DNA of 64,000 bases from contig NYWU01000001.1 in the NCBI GenBank assembly GCA_002685255.1, forward strand, positions 62,001-126,000, given 5' to 3'. How positions within the stretch are numbered: position 1 is the stretch's first letter; every line of letters begins with the position of its first letter. This document shows, piece by piece, positions 40,340 through 48,946 of the stretch. The stretch comes from Idiomarinaceae bacterium (GTDB taxonomy: Bacteria > Pseudomonadota > Gammaproteobacteria > Enterobacterales > Alteromonadaceae). A program made the translations under genes and the position numbers. The notes beneath the pieces are model-generated. The model was not told the origin of the DNA. It ran no database searches and saw only the letters and a program-made list of their open reading frames with translations.

Positions 40340-40888
40340 ATGTCGAATACGACCCAGTTCCAAAAAGCTACCTTAGGCGGTGGATGTTTTTGGTGTATTG
40401 AATCAGCATTTAACCAACTTAAAGGCATTGAGTCGGCGCAGTCAGGTTACACTGGTGGTGACACCGAGAATCCAACCTATAAACAGGTCTGCAATGGCGA
40501 TACCGGTCATGCGGAAGTTGTACAGTTAACTTTTGATCCGTCGATTATTAGTTATCGACAGATTTTAGAAATCTTTTTTACCCTGCACGATCCCACCCAA
40601 GTAAATCGTCAAGGTAACGATGTCGGCACACAGTATCGTACTTCTATCTTTTATCATGATGATGAGCAACAACAAGTCGCGTTGGAACTGATTGATGAAC
40701 TTGAAAACGATGCGGTATTTGAAGATCCGATAGTGACCGAAGTTGCACCACTCGACACCTTTTACAGTGCCGAGGATTACCATGATGATTACTTTAATCG
40801 CAATCCGGAGAATCCGTATTGCCAAGCGGTTATCTCACCTAAGCTGGCAAAATTTCGTAAAACCTTCGCTGACTTACTGCGCAGCTAA
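40340..40888 (+). CDS. msrA: Peptide methionine sulfoxide reductase MsrA
   Basis: 182 residues. It reduces the S-epimer of methionine sulfoxide. The catalytic motif GGGCFWCIE is at residues about 13-21, followed by GYTGG and the segment [15 protein letters not shown]. An AAGGAG ribosome site lies 10 nt before the ATG. Its last 15 nt overlap, tail to tail, with the end of iscS. Confidence 0.96.
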   Translation: MSNTTQFQKATLGGGCFWCIESAFNQLKGIESAQSGYTGGDTENPTYKQVCNGDTGHAEVVQLTFDPSIISYRQILEIFFTLHDPTQVNRQGNDVGTQYRTSIFYHDDEQQQVALELIDELENDAVFEDPIVTEVAPLDTFYSAEDYHDDYFNRNPENPYCQAVISPKLAKFRKTFADLLRS

Positions 40889-42025
40889 CACGCGATAAGT
40901 GTTCAGCACATGGTCCGCGGCATATTCCATCTCTTGCATGGTGGTGTCGCGGCCTACACTAAAGCGCAATGATGCATGCGCTAGTTCATCTGCCAAACCA
41001 ATCGCACGCAACACATAAGACGGTTCAACGCTCGCTGAAGTGCAAGCAGATCCTGATGAAATCGCCAAGTCTTTCAACGACATTAACAACAGCTCGCCCT
41101 CGACGTTGGCAAAACTGATATTCATAATGTTGGGTACACGATGGGACGCATGACCATTGAGCTTGATGCCAGGTTCGGCTAGTAACTTTTCGAGAAACAA
41201 CTGGCTTAGCGCACTGTAATGTTCACGATCATCGTCTAAGCGCTGACTTGCGAGCTGTGCCGCTGCACCTAAGCCAACAATCTGATGAGTTGCCAGGGTG
41301 CCTGAACGCATCCCGCGTTCGTGCCCGCCCCCATGCATTTCAGCCTCAAGTTGTACTTTAGGTTTACGACGTACATAGAGCGCACCGATGCCTTTCGGAC
41401 CGTACATTTTATGAGCCGATATGGAAAGCAAATCAACACCGAGTTGCTCTACATCGAGTGGCAGTTTACCGGCACTTTGCGCAGCATCGACATGCAGCAG
41501 TACGTTGTTCTCCCGACACCATGCACTGATAGCGGGGATATCTTGAATAACGCCAAGCTCGTTGTTTACATGCATCACACTGACTAATACCGTGTCCTCA
41601 CGCAGCGCTTGTTGTAATGCTTGGGTATCAATTAAGCCGTCCTTATCGACTGATAAAAACGTCACATCAAAACCTTCTCGCTCGAGCTGCAGTGCTGGAT
41701 CAATGACGGCCTTGTGTTCGGTCGCTACAGTAATAAGATGTTTCCCTTTATTACGCGCCTGATGCATGACACCTTTGAGTGCTAAATTATCCGATTCTGT
41801 CGCGCCCGAGGTGAACACAATCTCGCGCGGATCGGCGTTGATTAAATCCGCCACTTGATTGCGTGCGATATCTACCGCCTCTTCCGCCTGCCAACCGAGA
41901 CGATGCGATCGCGATGCGGGATTGGCAAAAATACCATCCGCTGTTAAGTATTTCATCATGGTATCTGCGACAGATTTGTCCACGGGCGTGGTTGCCGCGT
42001 AATCTAGATAGATCGGCTGTTTCAA
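40874..42025 (-). CDS. iscS: Cysteine desulfurase, IscS type, short C-terminus
   Basis: 383 residues; E. coli IscS has 404. The body is clearly Isc[44 protein letters not shown], the PLP lysine in [24 protein letters not shown], and the persulfide loop [19 protein letters not shown] with the catalytic Cys. It ends about 20 residues early and lacks the conserved tail ending (WEMYKQG...WAHH) which in E. coli helps bind IscU. The stop lies 15 nt inside the convergent msrA. No iscU, iscA, hscBA or fdx follows. It should supply persulfide sulfur to Fe-S and tRNA thiolation pathways. Confidence 0.93.
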   Translation of the reverse strand: MKQPIYLDYAATTPVDKSVADTMMKYLTADGIFANPASRSHRLGWQAEEAVDIARNQVADLINADPREIVFTSGATESDNLALKGVMHQARNKGKHLITVATEHKAVIDPALQLEREGFDVTFLSVDKDGLIDTQALQQALREDTVLVSVMHVNNELGVIQDIPAISAWCRENNVLLHVDAAQSAGKLPLDVEQLGVDLLSISAHKMYGPKGIGALYVRRKPKVQLEAEMHGGGHERGMRSGTLATHQIVGLGAAAQLASQRLDDDREHYSALSQLFLEKLLAEPGIKLNGHASHRVPNIMNISFANVEGELLLMSLKDLAISSGSACTSASVEPSYVLRAIGLADELAHASLRFSVGRDTTMQEMEYAADHVLNTYRVLAAQ

Positions 42026-42040
42026 AACAACTCTCCGATA

Positions 42041-42508
42041 TTACAGCACATTAAGCTCTATTTTCTGGCTATGCTCGCCTGCTTGACGATGACCAATTTG
42101 CGCCACTTCCTTGGTCGCCATTAGTTCCGCGAGGGTGATTCCATCCAGAAATTGTGCGATACGATCGCTAAGACCTTCCCAAAGCGAGTGAGTCAAACAC
42201 TGTTCACCGTTATGACAGTTACCTTTGCCTTGGCATTTGGTTGCATCTATTGACTCGTCTACCGCATCAATGACCGCACCCACGGAAATTGAATCGGCGT
42301 CGCGACCCAAACGGTAGCCTCCGCCCGGCCCACGCACGCTGATTACCAGCCCACGTTTGCGCAAACGCGCAAAGAGTTGCTCCAGATAAGACAAAGAAAT
42401 ACCTTGGCGCTCTGAGATATCAGCCAGGGGTACGGGTGCTTGCTTAGCAAACATCGCGACGTCGAGCATCGCTGTCACTGCATAGCGACCTTTTGAAGTC
42501 AGACGCAT
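42041..42508 (-). CDS. iscR: Fe-S cluster regulator IscR (Rrf2 family)
   Basis: 155 residues. An N-terminal winged helix ([40 protein letters not shown]) and the three-cysteine cluster loop [13 protein letters not shown], plus the conserved His two residues on. With a [2Fe-2S] cluster it represses its own operon. The ATG at 42508 has GGGGGAG just upstream; an adjacent TTG is less likely. iscS follows after 15 nt. Confidence 0.96.
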   Translation of the reverse strand: MRLTSKGRYAVTAMLDVAMFAKQAPVPLADISERQGISLSYLEQLFARLRKRGLVISVRGPGGGYRLGRDADSISVGAVIDAVDESIDATKCQGKGNCHNGEQCLTHSLWEGLSDRIAQFLDGITLAELMATKEVAQIGHRQAGEHSQKIELNVL

Positions 42509-42560
42509 CAATCTCCCCCTTTAATGGCTCAGTATAATCTTCCTCTTAGTTAGTGTACTT

Positions 42561-42583
42561 TTCCGACTAAATTAGTCAAGTAT
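42561..42583 (-). promoter_or_regulatory. IscR type 1 operator overlapping the iscR promoter
   Basis: Minus-strand ATACTTGACTAATTTAGTCG (42583-42564) fits the type 1 IscR site (YYGACT-N4-AGTCRR with flanking ATA). It contains a -35 (TTGACT, 42579-42574); ACACTA 17 nt further is the best-placed -10. The site starts 2 nt after the trmJ stop. It argues that IscR autoregulation by Fe-S status is kept. Confidence 0.8.
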
Positions 42584-42584
42584 T

Positions 42585-43310
42585 CTACGAGTCCGAATTT
42601 TTCGTGTGTTTATCGACTGAAGCAAGCATGCCGCGCAAAATATTAAGCTCATTTTCCTCGGGGCGCGCGCGATTAAATAAACGTCGCAACTTAGTCATAA
42701 CCTGACCTGGATGTTGACGAATAATAAAACCGGTATCTGTTAGCGTCGACTCTAAATGTTGGTAAAACTGTTCGAGCGCCTCAACGCGAGGGTACGCTTG
42801 AGTGACTTCTGGCGTTTCGTCCTGTTCTAAGAACTGCATGCGTACTTCGTAACATACGGTTTGAACGGCCATCGCCAAGTTCAGCGAACCATAATCAGGG
42901 TTGGTCGGAATATGTAAATGAAAATGACTTTGCTGCAACTCTTCGTTCGTTAGACCACTGTTTTCGCGACCAAATACGATAGCGACAGGATATTTTGGTG
43001 CTTCACTTAACACTTGCCCTGCCGCTTGACGTGGGCCAAGTAAGGGCCAGTCGAGCGTACGATTACGTGCGCTTGTAGCAAGCACTAAGCCACAATCATC
43101 TATCGCTTGATCGAGTCGTTCAACAATACGGGCGTTGGCTAGAATATCGGTGGCGCCAGCGGCGAGCGCCGATGCATGGCTGTCCGGCTCCGAAACCGGG
43201 TCGACTAATACTAGATCGCTAAAACCCATGGTTTTCATCGCCCGTGCGACGGAACCGATGTTGCCAGTATGTGAGGTATTCACCAGTACAATTCGAACGT
43301 TATCGAGCAT
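42585..43310 (-). CDS. trmJ: tRNA (cytidine/uridine-2'-O)-methyltransferase TrmJ
   Basis: 241 residues. A SPOUT methyltransferase acting on position 32 of tRNA. N-terminal [25 protein letters not shown] and the knot motifs [16 protein letters not shown] and [18 protein letters not shown] are clear. The C-terminal helical extension of TrmJ is present. It sits upstream of iscR, as in E. coli. Confidence 0.96.
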   Translation of the reverse strand: MLDNVRIVLVNTSHTGNIGSVARAMKTMGFSDLVLVDPVSEPDSHASALAAGATDILANARIVERLDQAIDDCGLVLATSARNRTLDWPLLGPRQAAGQVLSEAPKYPVAIVFGRENSGLTNEELQQSHFHLHIPTNPDYGSLNLAMAVQTVCYEVRMQFLEQDETPEVTQAYPRVEALEQFYQHLESTLTDTGFIIRQHPGQVMTKLRRLFNRARPEENELNILRGMLASVDKHTKNSDS

Positions 43311-43423
43311 GACAGTGCCTTTATCTAATTTTACCCAGTGTAGAAAAGTTGCGCATTCTACCTCAACACTGGTAATATGCGCGACCTTAAAATTCGTTCT
43401 TTCACAGCACAGGTAATTTGAAA

Positions 43424-44221
43424 ATGCATCCGATGTTAAACATTGCGGTGCGCGCAGCGCGTGCAGCCGGTAAAATTTTGCTTAAAGAATTCGATCAGGG
43501 TCAACCGATCGATGCAACCGCCAAAGGCCCGAATGATTGGGTATCTGAAATGGATCAGGCGGCAGAACAAGCGATCATCAATACCATCAAAAAGGCGTAT
43601 CCTGAACACGGTATTATCGCTGAAGAAAGCGGCACGCAAACGGGAAAAGATAACGACTTTCAGTGGGTTATCGATCCGTTGGATGGCACAACAAATTACT
43701 TGCGCGGTGTTCCTCACTTCTGTATCTCGATTGCCGTCGTTCATAAAGGAACGGTACAACAAGGCGTCGTTTACGATCCTGTACGCGAAGAACTATTCAC
43801 CGCATCACGTGGCGCGGGCGCTCAGCTCAACGGACGTCGTCTACGTCTGTCGCCATTGACCGAACTCAATGGCGCGTTACTCGCAACGGGTTTCCCTTTT
43901 AAAGCGAAACACCGCTACGATGAATATCAAGCCATGTTTGGTCGCTTATTCGAGCGTTGTGCAGATATGCGCCGCGCCGGTGCTGCAGCCCTCGACCTCG
44001 CCTATGTCGCAGCCGGTCGTTACGATGGCTTTTTCGAGTTTGGTTTGAGACCCTGGGATTTGATGGCCGGTGATCTCCTGGTTCGTGAGGCAGGCGGCAT
44101 CGTGACCGATTTTGAAGGCGGTCACAATTATGTTCAAAGCGGCCATATCGTGGCCGGCGCACCTAAGGTACTTAAGCAGATGCTCGCACAACTGCGCAAG
44201 AAGCCAGAAAGCAACGACTAA
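43424..44221 (+). CDS. suhB: Inositol-1-monophosphatase SuhB
   Basis: 265 residues. The N-terminus [17 protein letters not shown] equals that of E. coli SuhB, which sets the ATG at 43424 over a TTG two codons earlier. Metal-binding motifs are [20 protein letters not shown] and [15 protein letters not shown]. In E. coli it also acts in rRNA antitermination complexes. It is divergent from trmJ. Confidence 0.97.
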   Translation: MHPMLNIAVRAARAAGKILLKEFDQGQPIDATAKGPNDWVSEMDQAAEQAIINTIKKAYPEHGIIAEESGTQTGKDNDFQWVIDPLDGTTNYLRGVPHFCISIAVVHKGTVQQGVVYDPVREELFTASRGAGAQLNGRRLRLSPLTELNGALLATGFPFKAKHRYDEYQAMFGRLFERCADMRRAGAAALDLAYVAAGRYDGFFEFGLRPWDLMAGDLLVREAGGIVTDFEGGHNYVQSGHIVAGAPKVLKQMLAQLRKKPESND

Positions 44222-44240
44222 ACGCGATGATAAGAACGAC

Positions 44241-44270
44241 AAAGGCCGGCAAATTTGCCGGCCTTTTTGT
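44241..44270. terminator. Terminator after suhB
   Basis: AAAGGCCGGC, AAATTT, GCCGGCCTTT followed by TTGTTTT: a very strong hairpin. It lies between convergent suhB and the DUF3545 gene and can serve both. Confidence 0.92.
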
Positions 44271-44271
44271 T

Positions 44272-44445
44272 TTATCGAAGCTCGATTTCTTCTAAGTCGA
44301 TATCGAACGAAGAATCGATGTCAGTCAGCTCTTCGCGTAGACGATACTTTTCTTTGAGTTGTTCTATCTCACGCCATTTGCGCTTCGTTGTGCGTCCTTT
44401 CGATGATTTCTCACTTACTTTTTGAAGCTCTTCTGAATGGTCCAT
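44272..44445 (-). CDS. Small DUF3545-like protein (57 residues)
   Basis: A 57-residue reading frame with a good ribosome site (GAGAGGT) 7 nt before its ATG. The central segment TTKRKWREIEQLKEKYRL and the acidic end ID(S)SFDIDLEEIEL resemble the DUF3545 family found in Alteromonadales, Vibrio and relatives. It is basic in the middle and acidic at the C-terminus, predicted as one long helix. The function is unknown. It sits convergent to suhB with the shared terminator touching its stop. Confidence 0.82.
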   Translation of the reverse strand: MDHSEELQKVSEKSSKGRTTKRKWREIEQLKEKYRLREELTDIDSSFDIDLEEIELR

Positions 44446-44709
44446 GACTACCTCTCAGTATCATTATAATTATGGATTAGCGCACAAAACAAACTGCTCA
44501 ACAATTTGTTCACATATGATTAATTACCACACTCCGAGCGAGAATAAAAGGAATTTGTTTCAAAAATGTTAACCGGTGATGAAGCTTGCGTGACATGGAT
44601 CATGATATAGCCATTTGTAATCAAGGCGTTAAGCAAAGTTGCTTAAGCTTAAGCTAAATTTAAGCTTTTCCGCATAGGCTTTAGTAAACAAATGAAAGAG
44701 TCTGAGATT
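44446..44709. other. Intergenic region before cytochrome b561
   Basis: A 264-nt AT-rich gap holding the start of the DUF3545 transcript and the control region of the b561 gene. It contains an inverted repeat AAGCTTAA, 7 nt, TTAAGCTT (44645-44667), 43 nt before the b561 start. No gene is supported here. Confidence 0.4.
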
Positions 44710-45222
44710 ATGAATACTTCCACACACTATTCTGCGCTTGCCCAACTGATGCATTGGCTGACCGTGATTGCCTTATCGATTATGTTAACGCTTGGATTTA
44801 TGATGCTATTTGCCGACGAGCGCACTTTTAAACATGCCGTTGAGGGCATTCATGTCACCACAGGTTTCTACTTAGGTCTATTTTTGTTGATAAGAATCGG
44901 TTTTAGGGCGATTGCGGGGTTCCGTCAGCCCGACGCTGATGAGCAGGCGACATTTAAATTTGCCAAGTGGCTGCAAAGTTTAATGTTACTGACCTTGCTG
45001 GTGGTATTAATCACCGGTCCCCTTTATCTATTTACCGAGGGTGAAGGTATCACACTGACATCGCAGACAACTTGGCTTATCGACCTTTCGAGTTGGTCAG
45101 CGCTCCACGAACCGGCCGAAGAGATACACAAATTACTCGCCACTTATGTACTACCCGGCTTAATTACGCTGCATATGTTGGCGGCGATCAAGCAGTTTAC
45201 CCGTCTAGCTAAGCACCGTTAA
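44710..45222 (+). CDS. Cytochrome b561 family protein
   Basis: 170 residues with four membrane helices. Candidate haem-b histidines sit in QLMHWL, EGIHVTTG, EIHKLLATY and TLHMLAAIK, as in YodB/CybB-type proteins, which pass electrons between quinols and periplasmic or superoxide partners. The ATG at 44710 (MNTSTHYSALAQLMHW) matches the family start better than the ATG at 44692. The last 14 nt overlap the end of ung, tail to tail. Confidence 0.9.
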   Translation: MNTSTHYSALAQLMHWLTVIALSIMLTLGFMMLFADERTFKHAVEGIHVTTGFYLGLFLLIRIGFRAIAGFRQPDADEQATFKFAKWLQSLMLLTLLVVLITGPLYLFTEGEGITLTSQTTWLIDLSSWSALHEPAEEIHKLLATYVLPGLITLHMLAAIKQFTRLAKHR

Positions 45223-45883
45223 TACCTGGCGCCCATTGAATGGGGGCGCGTCCGTGAGCCATTAAATAATCATTGGCTTGTACGAAATGGCGCGCCTCGA
45301 AAAAACCGCGGTGTGCGGATAGCGGTGATGGATGAGGTGCCTTTAAAATGCAATGCTTATCGTTTGGAATAAGCGCTGCTTTTTTCTGTGCATGGGCGCC
45401 CCACAACATAAAGACAATGTTTTCGTATTCGTTAGCTAAGCGTTCAATTACGGTGTCTGTAAAGGTTTCCCAGCCCCAGTTTGCATGACTGTGTGCCTGA
45501 CCCTGTGCCACGGTGAGCACCGTGTTGAGTAGCAGGACACCTTGGTGCGCCCAAGCCGTTAAGTCACCATGAGTCGGTGCTTGTGCTTCGGGGTAATCTT
45601 GCATAATTGCCTTGAGAATATTCCGCAATGAAGGCGGTAGTTTGACACCTTCGGGTACCGAAAAGCTCAAACCATGGGCTTGCCCTGGCCCATGGTAAGG
45701 ATCTTGCCCTAAAATGACCACTTTAACCTGCTCTGGTGCTGTCAGCTTAAGCGCATTAAACACCTCGGATTCGGGTGGAAAGATCACCTCTGTTTCTCGC
45801 GCTTGCTCGACACGCTGCATCAGTTGCACGAAGTAATCCTTTTGCTTTTCCTCAGCGAGAAGTGACTGCCACGCTTTTGCCAT
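45209..45883 (-). CDS. ung: Uracil-DNA glycosylase
   Basis: 224 residues. It removes uracil from DNA for base-excision repair. The water-activating loop GQDPYHGPGQAHGLSFSV, the uracil-binding LLLNTVLTV and the leucine-loop HPSPLSAHRGF are intact. Monocistronic, divergent from the glycosyltransferase genes. Confidence 0.98.
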   Translation of the reverse strand: MAKAWQSLLAEEKQKDYFVQLMQRVEQARETEVIFPPESEVFNALKLTAPEQVKVVILGQDPYHGPGQAHGLSFSVPEGVKLPPSLRNILKAIMQDYPEAQAPTHGDLTAWAHQGVLLLNTVLTVAQGQAHSHANWGWETFTDTVIERLANEYENIVFMLWGAHAQKKAALIPNDKHCILKAPHPSPLSAHRGFFEARHFVQANDYLMAHGRAPIQWAPGINGA

Positions 45884-45958
45884 GATACGACCTTACTTGA
45901 TGATTCACTTTGCCCTATAATGCCACTCAATAGCTAGGTTTTAAAAGGTACATCGTTT

Positions 45959-47056
45959 TTGCGAGTCATTCATTTTGTTACGGGCGGTTTTTCCGGCGGC
46001 GCCACACAGGTCGCTCTATCCTTGGTGCGTGCGACACAACACGAGCCCGGCGTAGAAAGCATTTTAGTGCTTCGAAAGAAAAGTCACATGCCAAAACAAC
46101 GGGTCGAAGCGCTCAGGCAGGAAGGTATACGCGTGTATGTCGTTAATAACTGGCTACACCTCACAACCGTCTTTGCGCTCGTGCGTCTGTGTCACCAATT
46201 AAAACCTGATGTTTTTGTTGCCCACGGTTTTAGCGAACATTTATGGGGCCGCTTGGCCGCTTACTTAGCCGGTGTGCCGCATATTGTTCAAGTGGAACAC
46301 AACACACGAGAGCGTTACACCCGATTTCGCTATTGGCTGTCGCGCAAATTGAATGCAGTTACGGATGCCATTGTTGGCTGTTCGGAAGGTGTCCGCCAAG
46401 TACTCCTAAAGCGAGGTTATGACGCTGACAAATGCATAGCGATTAGCAATGGCATCAAGCCCGATGCATTTTCAGAGTTACCCAGCCCTGCCTCGGAACG
46501 CGCGGGTGACGTTATCATGGTGGCGCGTATCGCCAAACAGAAGGATCACCGCACGCTAATCGCCTCAGTCGGTATTTTGCAACAGCGTGGGGTCAGGGTT
46601 AAGCTACAACTGATTGGCAAGGGTAAAGCGCGTGTTGTTGAGCCATTAAAGCAACAGGTGCAAGCGTTAGGGCTGGACGCTCAGATCGAGTTTGCGGGCT
46701 ATCGTTCGGATGTACCCGAATTGCTTAAAAACACACGTATTTTTGTCCAGTGTACCCATTATGAAGGTATGCCGTTGACCTTGATAGAGGCGATGGCAGC
46801 GGGTTGCGCGGTGATAGGCAGTCAAGTACCTGGCGTACAAGAAGTCATCGCTGAAGAGTGCAATGGCCTGACTCATCGTCACCAAGACGCTGAGCACTTG
46901 GCGGATCAAATTGAACGACTACTTAGTGATGATGCGTTCTGTAACCAACTCGGTGCAAAGGCGCGCCAAGATGCATTATCGCAGTATACCCAAACACACA
47001 TGAGCCAGCAGTATTTGGCGCTGTTTAAGCGTTTGCAGCAAGGATCGAGCCGCTGA
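45959..47056 (+). CDS. Glycosyltransferase family 4 protein
   Basis: 365 residues with a GT-B fold. An N-terminal acceptor domain begins GGFSGGATQVALSLV; the C-terminal nucleotide-sugar domain has MVARIAKQKDH and the EX7E motif in EGMPLTLIEAMAAG. The start is a TTG at 45959 preceded by AAAAGG; no in-frame ATG fits upstream because a TAG intervenes. It is the first of three overlapping glycosyltransferase genes, so probably makes part of the lipopolysaccharide core or a surface glycan. The sugar is unknown. Confidence 0.9.
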   Translation: MRVIHFVTGGFSGGATQVALSLVRATQHEPGVESILVLRKKSHMPKQRVEALRQEGIRVYVVNNWLHLTTVFALVRLCHQLKPDVFVAHGFSEHLWGRLAAYLAGVPHIVQVEHNTRERYTRFRYWLSRKLNAVTDAIVGCSEGVRQVLLKRGYDADKCIAISNGIKPDAFSELPSPASERAGDVIMVARIAKQKDHRTLIASVGILQQRGVRVKLQLIGKGKARVVEPLKQQVQALGLDAQIEFAGYRSDVPELLKNTRIFVQCTHYEGMPLTLIEAMAAGCAVIGSQVPGVQEVIAEECNGLTHRHQDAEHLADQIERLLSDDAFCNQLGAKARQDALSQYTQTHMSQQYLALFKRLQQGSSR

Positions 47057-47778
47057 TGAATTATAAAGTTTTCCTAATTAACTTAGATCGCTCCACTGAG
47101 CGTTTAGAAAAAGCGGCGCAGCAGTTGAATCGCCTGAACGTCCCTTTTGAACGCATTGCGGCGGTTGATGGCTCTCAGCTCACCAAGGCAGAGATTGATG
47201 CAGCTTTTGATATTGAGCAAGCCGAGCGCCGCACGGCTTATAATCTGACTATAGGTGAAATGGGTTGTTATCTCAGCCATGTTGAATGTTGGCGACGTAT
47301 TATCGCTGAAGCGCTAGATTTCGCCATCGTGTTAGAGGATGACCTAGTGCTCGACGACGGCTTTCCCGAGGCTATCGCTGAGATCGAACAGTTAACCCAC
47401 ACTCACGCTTGGGATTACATTAAATTAGCTAATCCTTTTAAAAAGCGCCCATATCAAACACGTCTCTCGATTAACAACTTTACGCTGGTAGACTATCCTA
47501 AAGCACCGACAGGAACAGTCGCACAGGCTGTCAGTTTAACAGGGGCACAAGCGTTACTCACTCATCGCCCACCGTTTTTCCGGGCTATCGATGTGGATCT
47601 GCAGTGGGAGTGGGAACTCGGCATTAAGGTACAGGGATTGGTACCCTACGTTGCCAATGTCAGTGATGCGGAAAGCGAAATTCAGCAAATGGCACAACGC
47701 AAAGACCTGAAGCAGCGCCGTTGGACAAAGCTAAAAGAGTCTATCAAATTTAAATTAAAAAAAGCGAGCCACCGATGA
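47056..47778 (+). CDS. Glycosyltransferase family 25 protein
   Basis: 240 residues. The GT25 signatures are present: FLINLDRSTERL at the N-terminus, GEMGCYLSHVECW, and the metal-type acidic motif IVLEDDLVLDDGF. Members add galactose or other sugars to lipopolysaccharide cores. It overlaps the previous gene by 1 nt and the next by 4 nt. The C-terminus is basic, fitting peripheral membrane attachment. Confidence 0.92.
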   Translation: MNYKVFLINLDRSTERLEKAAQQLNRLNVPFERIAAVDGSQLTKAEIDAAFDIEQAERRTAYNLTIGEMGCYLSHVECWRRIIAEALDFAIVLEDDLVLDDGFPEAIAEIEQLTHTHAWDYIKLANPFKKRPYQTRLSINNFTLVDYPKAPTGTVAQAVSLTGAQALLTHRPPFFRAIDVDLQWEWELGIKVQGLVPYVANVSDAESEIQQMAQRKDLKQRRWTKLKESIKFKLKKASHR

Positions 47779-48887
47779 CAACTATCGTAACTGTGGTACC
47801 GACCTTGACAGGTGGTGGCGCCGAAAAAGTCTGTCTACGCTTACATGAACAGTTTCTCAAGCGTGGCATCGACCATCATATTGTCGTGTTGTGCACTAAA
47901 GGTGTCTACGACATCGAAAAGCTCACCAACATTCATATGCTGCCATTCGAGAACACCAAGAATATCGATTTATTGGGTAAATCAAAGCAAATGGTTGCTT
48001 CCCTTGAGCGCTGCTTAAAAACAATCGAGGGAGACAGCGACAGCCGCATTGACGCGCTGTTTGCCCATTTAGATGAAGCGCATTGGGTGGTGCGTCGCTT
48101 ACCCCGTGATATTCCTAAACGTTATGTCGTGCATACTTCGCTCGAAGGCGAAATGACAACCGCACGCCGGATGAGTTGGTTAAAGCACTGGCGATTAAAG
48201 CGCAAAAAGTTGTCACTCAAGGATCAACATGTCATTGCTGTATCGGACGAATTAGCTCGTGAATACGCAGCTGCTCATGATTGGCTACCGCTCGGTGCGG
48301 TTGAATCGATCCACAATCCGATTGACTGGGACGATATCCAACAACAAGCAGCGCAGACTAACGATGCGATTCCTGATACGCCCTATGTCATTCATATCGG
48401 TCGTTGCGCAAAGGCAAAACGCCATGATGTACTTTTAGCTGCGTTTAAGCAGGTTCGCCAACACCGTCCCGACGTTAAATTAGTGCTGTTAACTCGCAAA
48501 GATAAAAAGCTTAAGCGGTTACTCGATCGGTTTGATGCACACGACGATGTGATTGTGCCCGGATTTCAAAACAATCCGTTCCCATGGATTAAACAAGCAC
48601 AATGTTTGGCGTTAAGCTCAGATTTTGAAGGTCTGCCTAACGTACTTGTTGAGTCTGTTGTCTGTGGCACGCCATTTGTTTCGACACGCTGTCAGTGTGG
48701 TCCGACAGAAATCGCTGAGGGTATTTTGGACGATTGGCTGGTACCGATGAATGACCCGAATGCGTTGGCTGAACGTTTGCTGGCGATGCTAAACGAGCCA
48801 GTGAACCTTGACCATGATCAGTGGGCACTGCGCGATAAAGTGACGCCAGAGTACGCGGTTAACCGCTACTTAGAGAGTATCCAATAA
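47775..48887 (+). CDS. Glycosyltransferase family 4 protein
   Basis: 370 residues, GT-B fold. N-terminal VPTLTGGGAEKVCLRL (GGxE loop), C-terminal HIGRCAKAKRHDVLL and EX7E in FEGLPNVLVESVVCGTP. A motif STRCQCGPTEI near the donor site is typical of the GT4 group that includes N-acetylgalactosamine transferases, but the sugar cannot be fixed. Third gene of the cluster, coupled by ATGA to the GT25 gene; a terminator for the opposite strand lies right behind. Confidence 0.92.
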   Translation: MTTIVTVVPTLTGGGAEKVCLRLHEQFLKRGIDHHIVVLCTKGVYDIEKLTNIHMLPFENTKNIDLLGKSKQMVASLERCLKTIEGDSDSRIDALFAHLDEAHWVVRRLPRDIPKRYVVHTSLEGEMTTARRMSWLKHWRLKRKKLSLKDQHVIAVSDELAREYAAAHDWLPLGAVESIHNPIDWDDIQQQAAQTNDAIPDTPYVIHIGRCAKAKRHDVLLAAFKQVRQHRPDVKLVLLTRKDKKLKRLLDRFDAHDDVIVPGFQNNPFPWIKQAQCLALSSDFEGLPNVLVESVVCGTPFVSTRCQCGPTEIAEGILDDWLVPMNDPNALAERLLAMLNEPVNLDHDQWALRDKVTPEYAVNRYLESIQ

Positions 48888-48903
48888 GGCCCGTTGAAAT
48901 ATG

Positions 48904-48927
48904 AAAAAGCCGGCGCTAGGGCCGGCT
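48904..48927 (-). terminator. Terminator after the S9 peptidase gene
   Basis: AGCCGGC/GCCGGCT stem with a 6-nt loop (48908-48927), followed in minus direction by five Ts. It may also stop the convergent glycosyltransferase transcript. Confidence 0.82.
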
Positions 48928-48946
48928 TCGATGCGATTAAGTACGT

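Noticed and set aside
40874-42025. Calling the desulfurase CsdA or NifS because iscU is absent
   Set aside because: The [14 protein letters not shown], persulfide loop and neighbouring iscR with its operator are IscS features; only the tail is missing.
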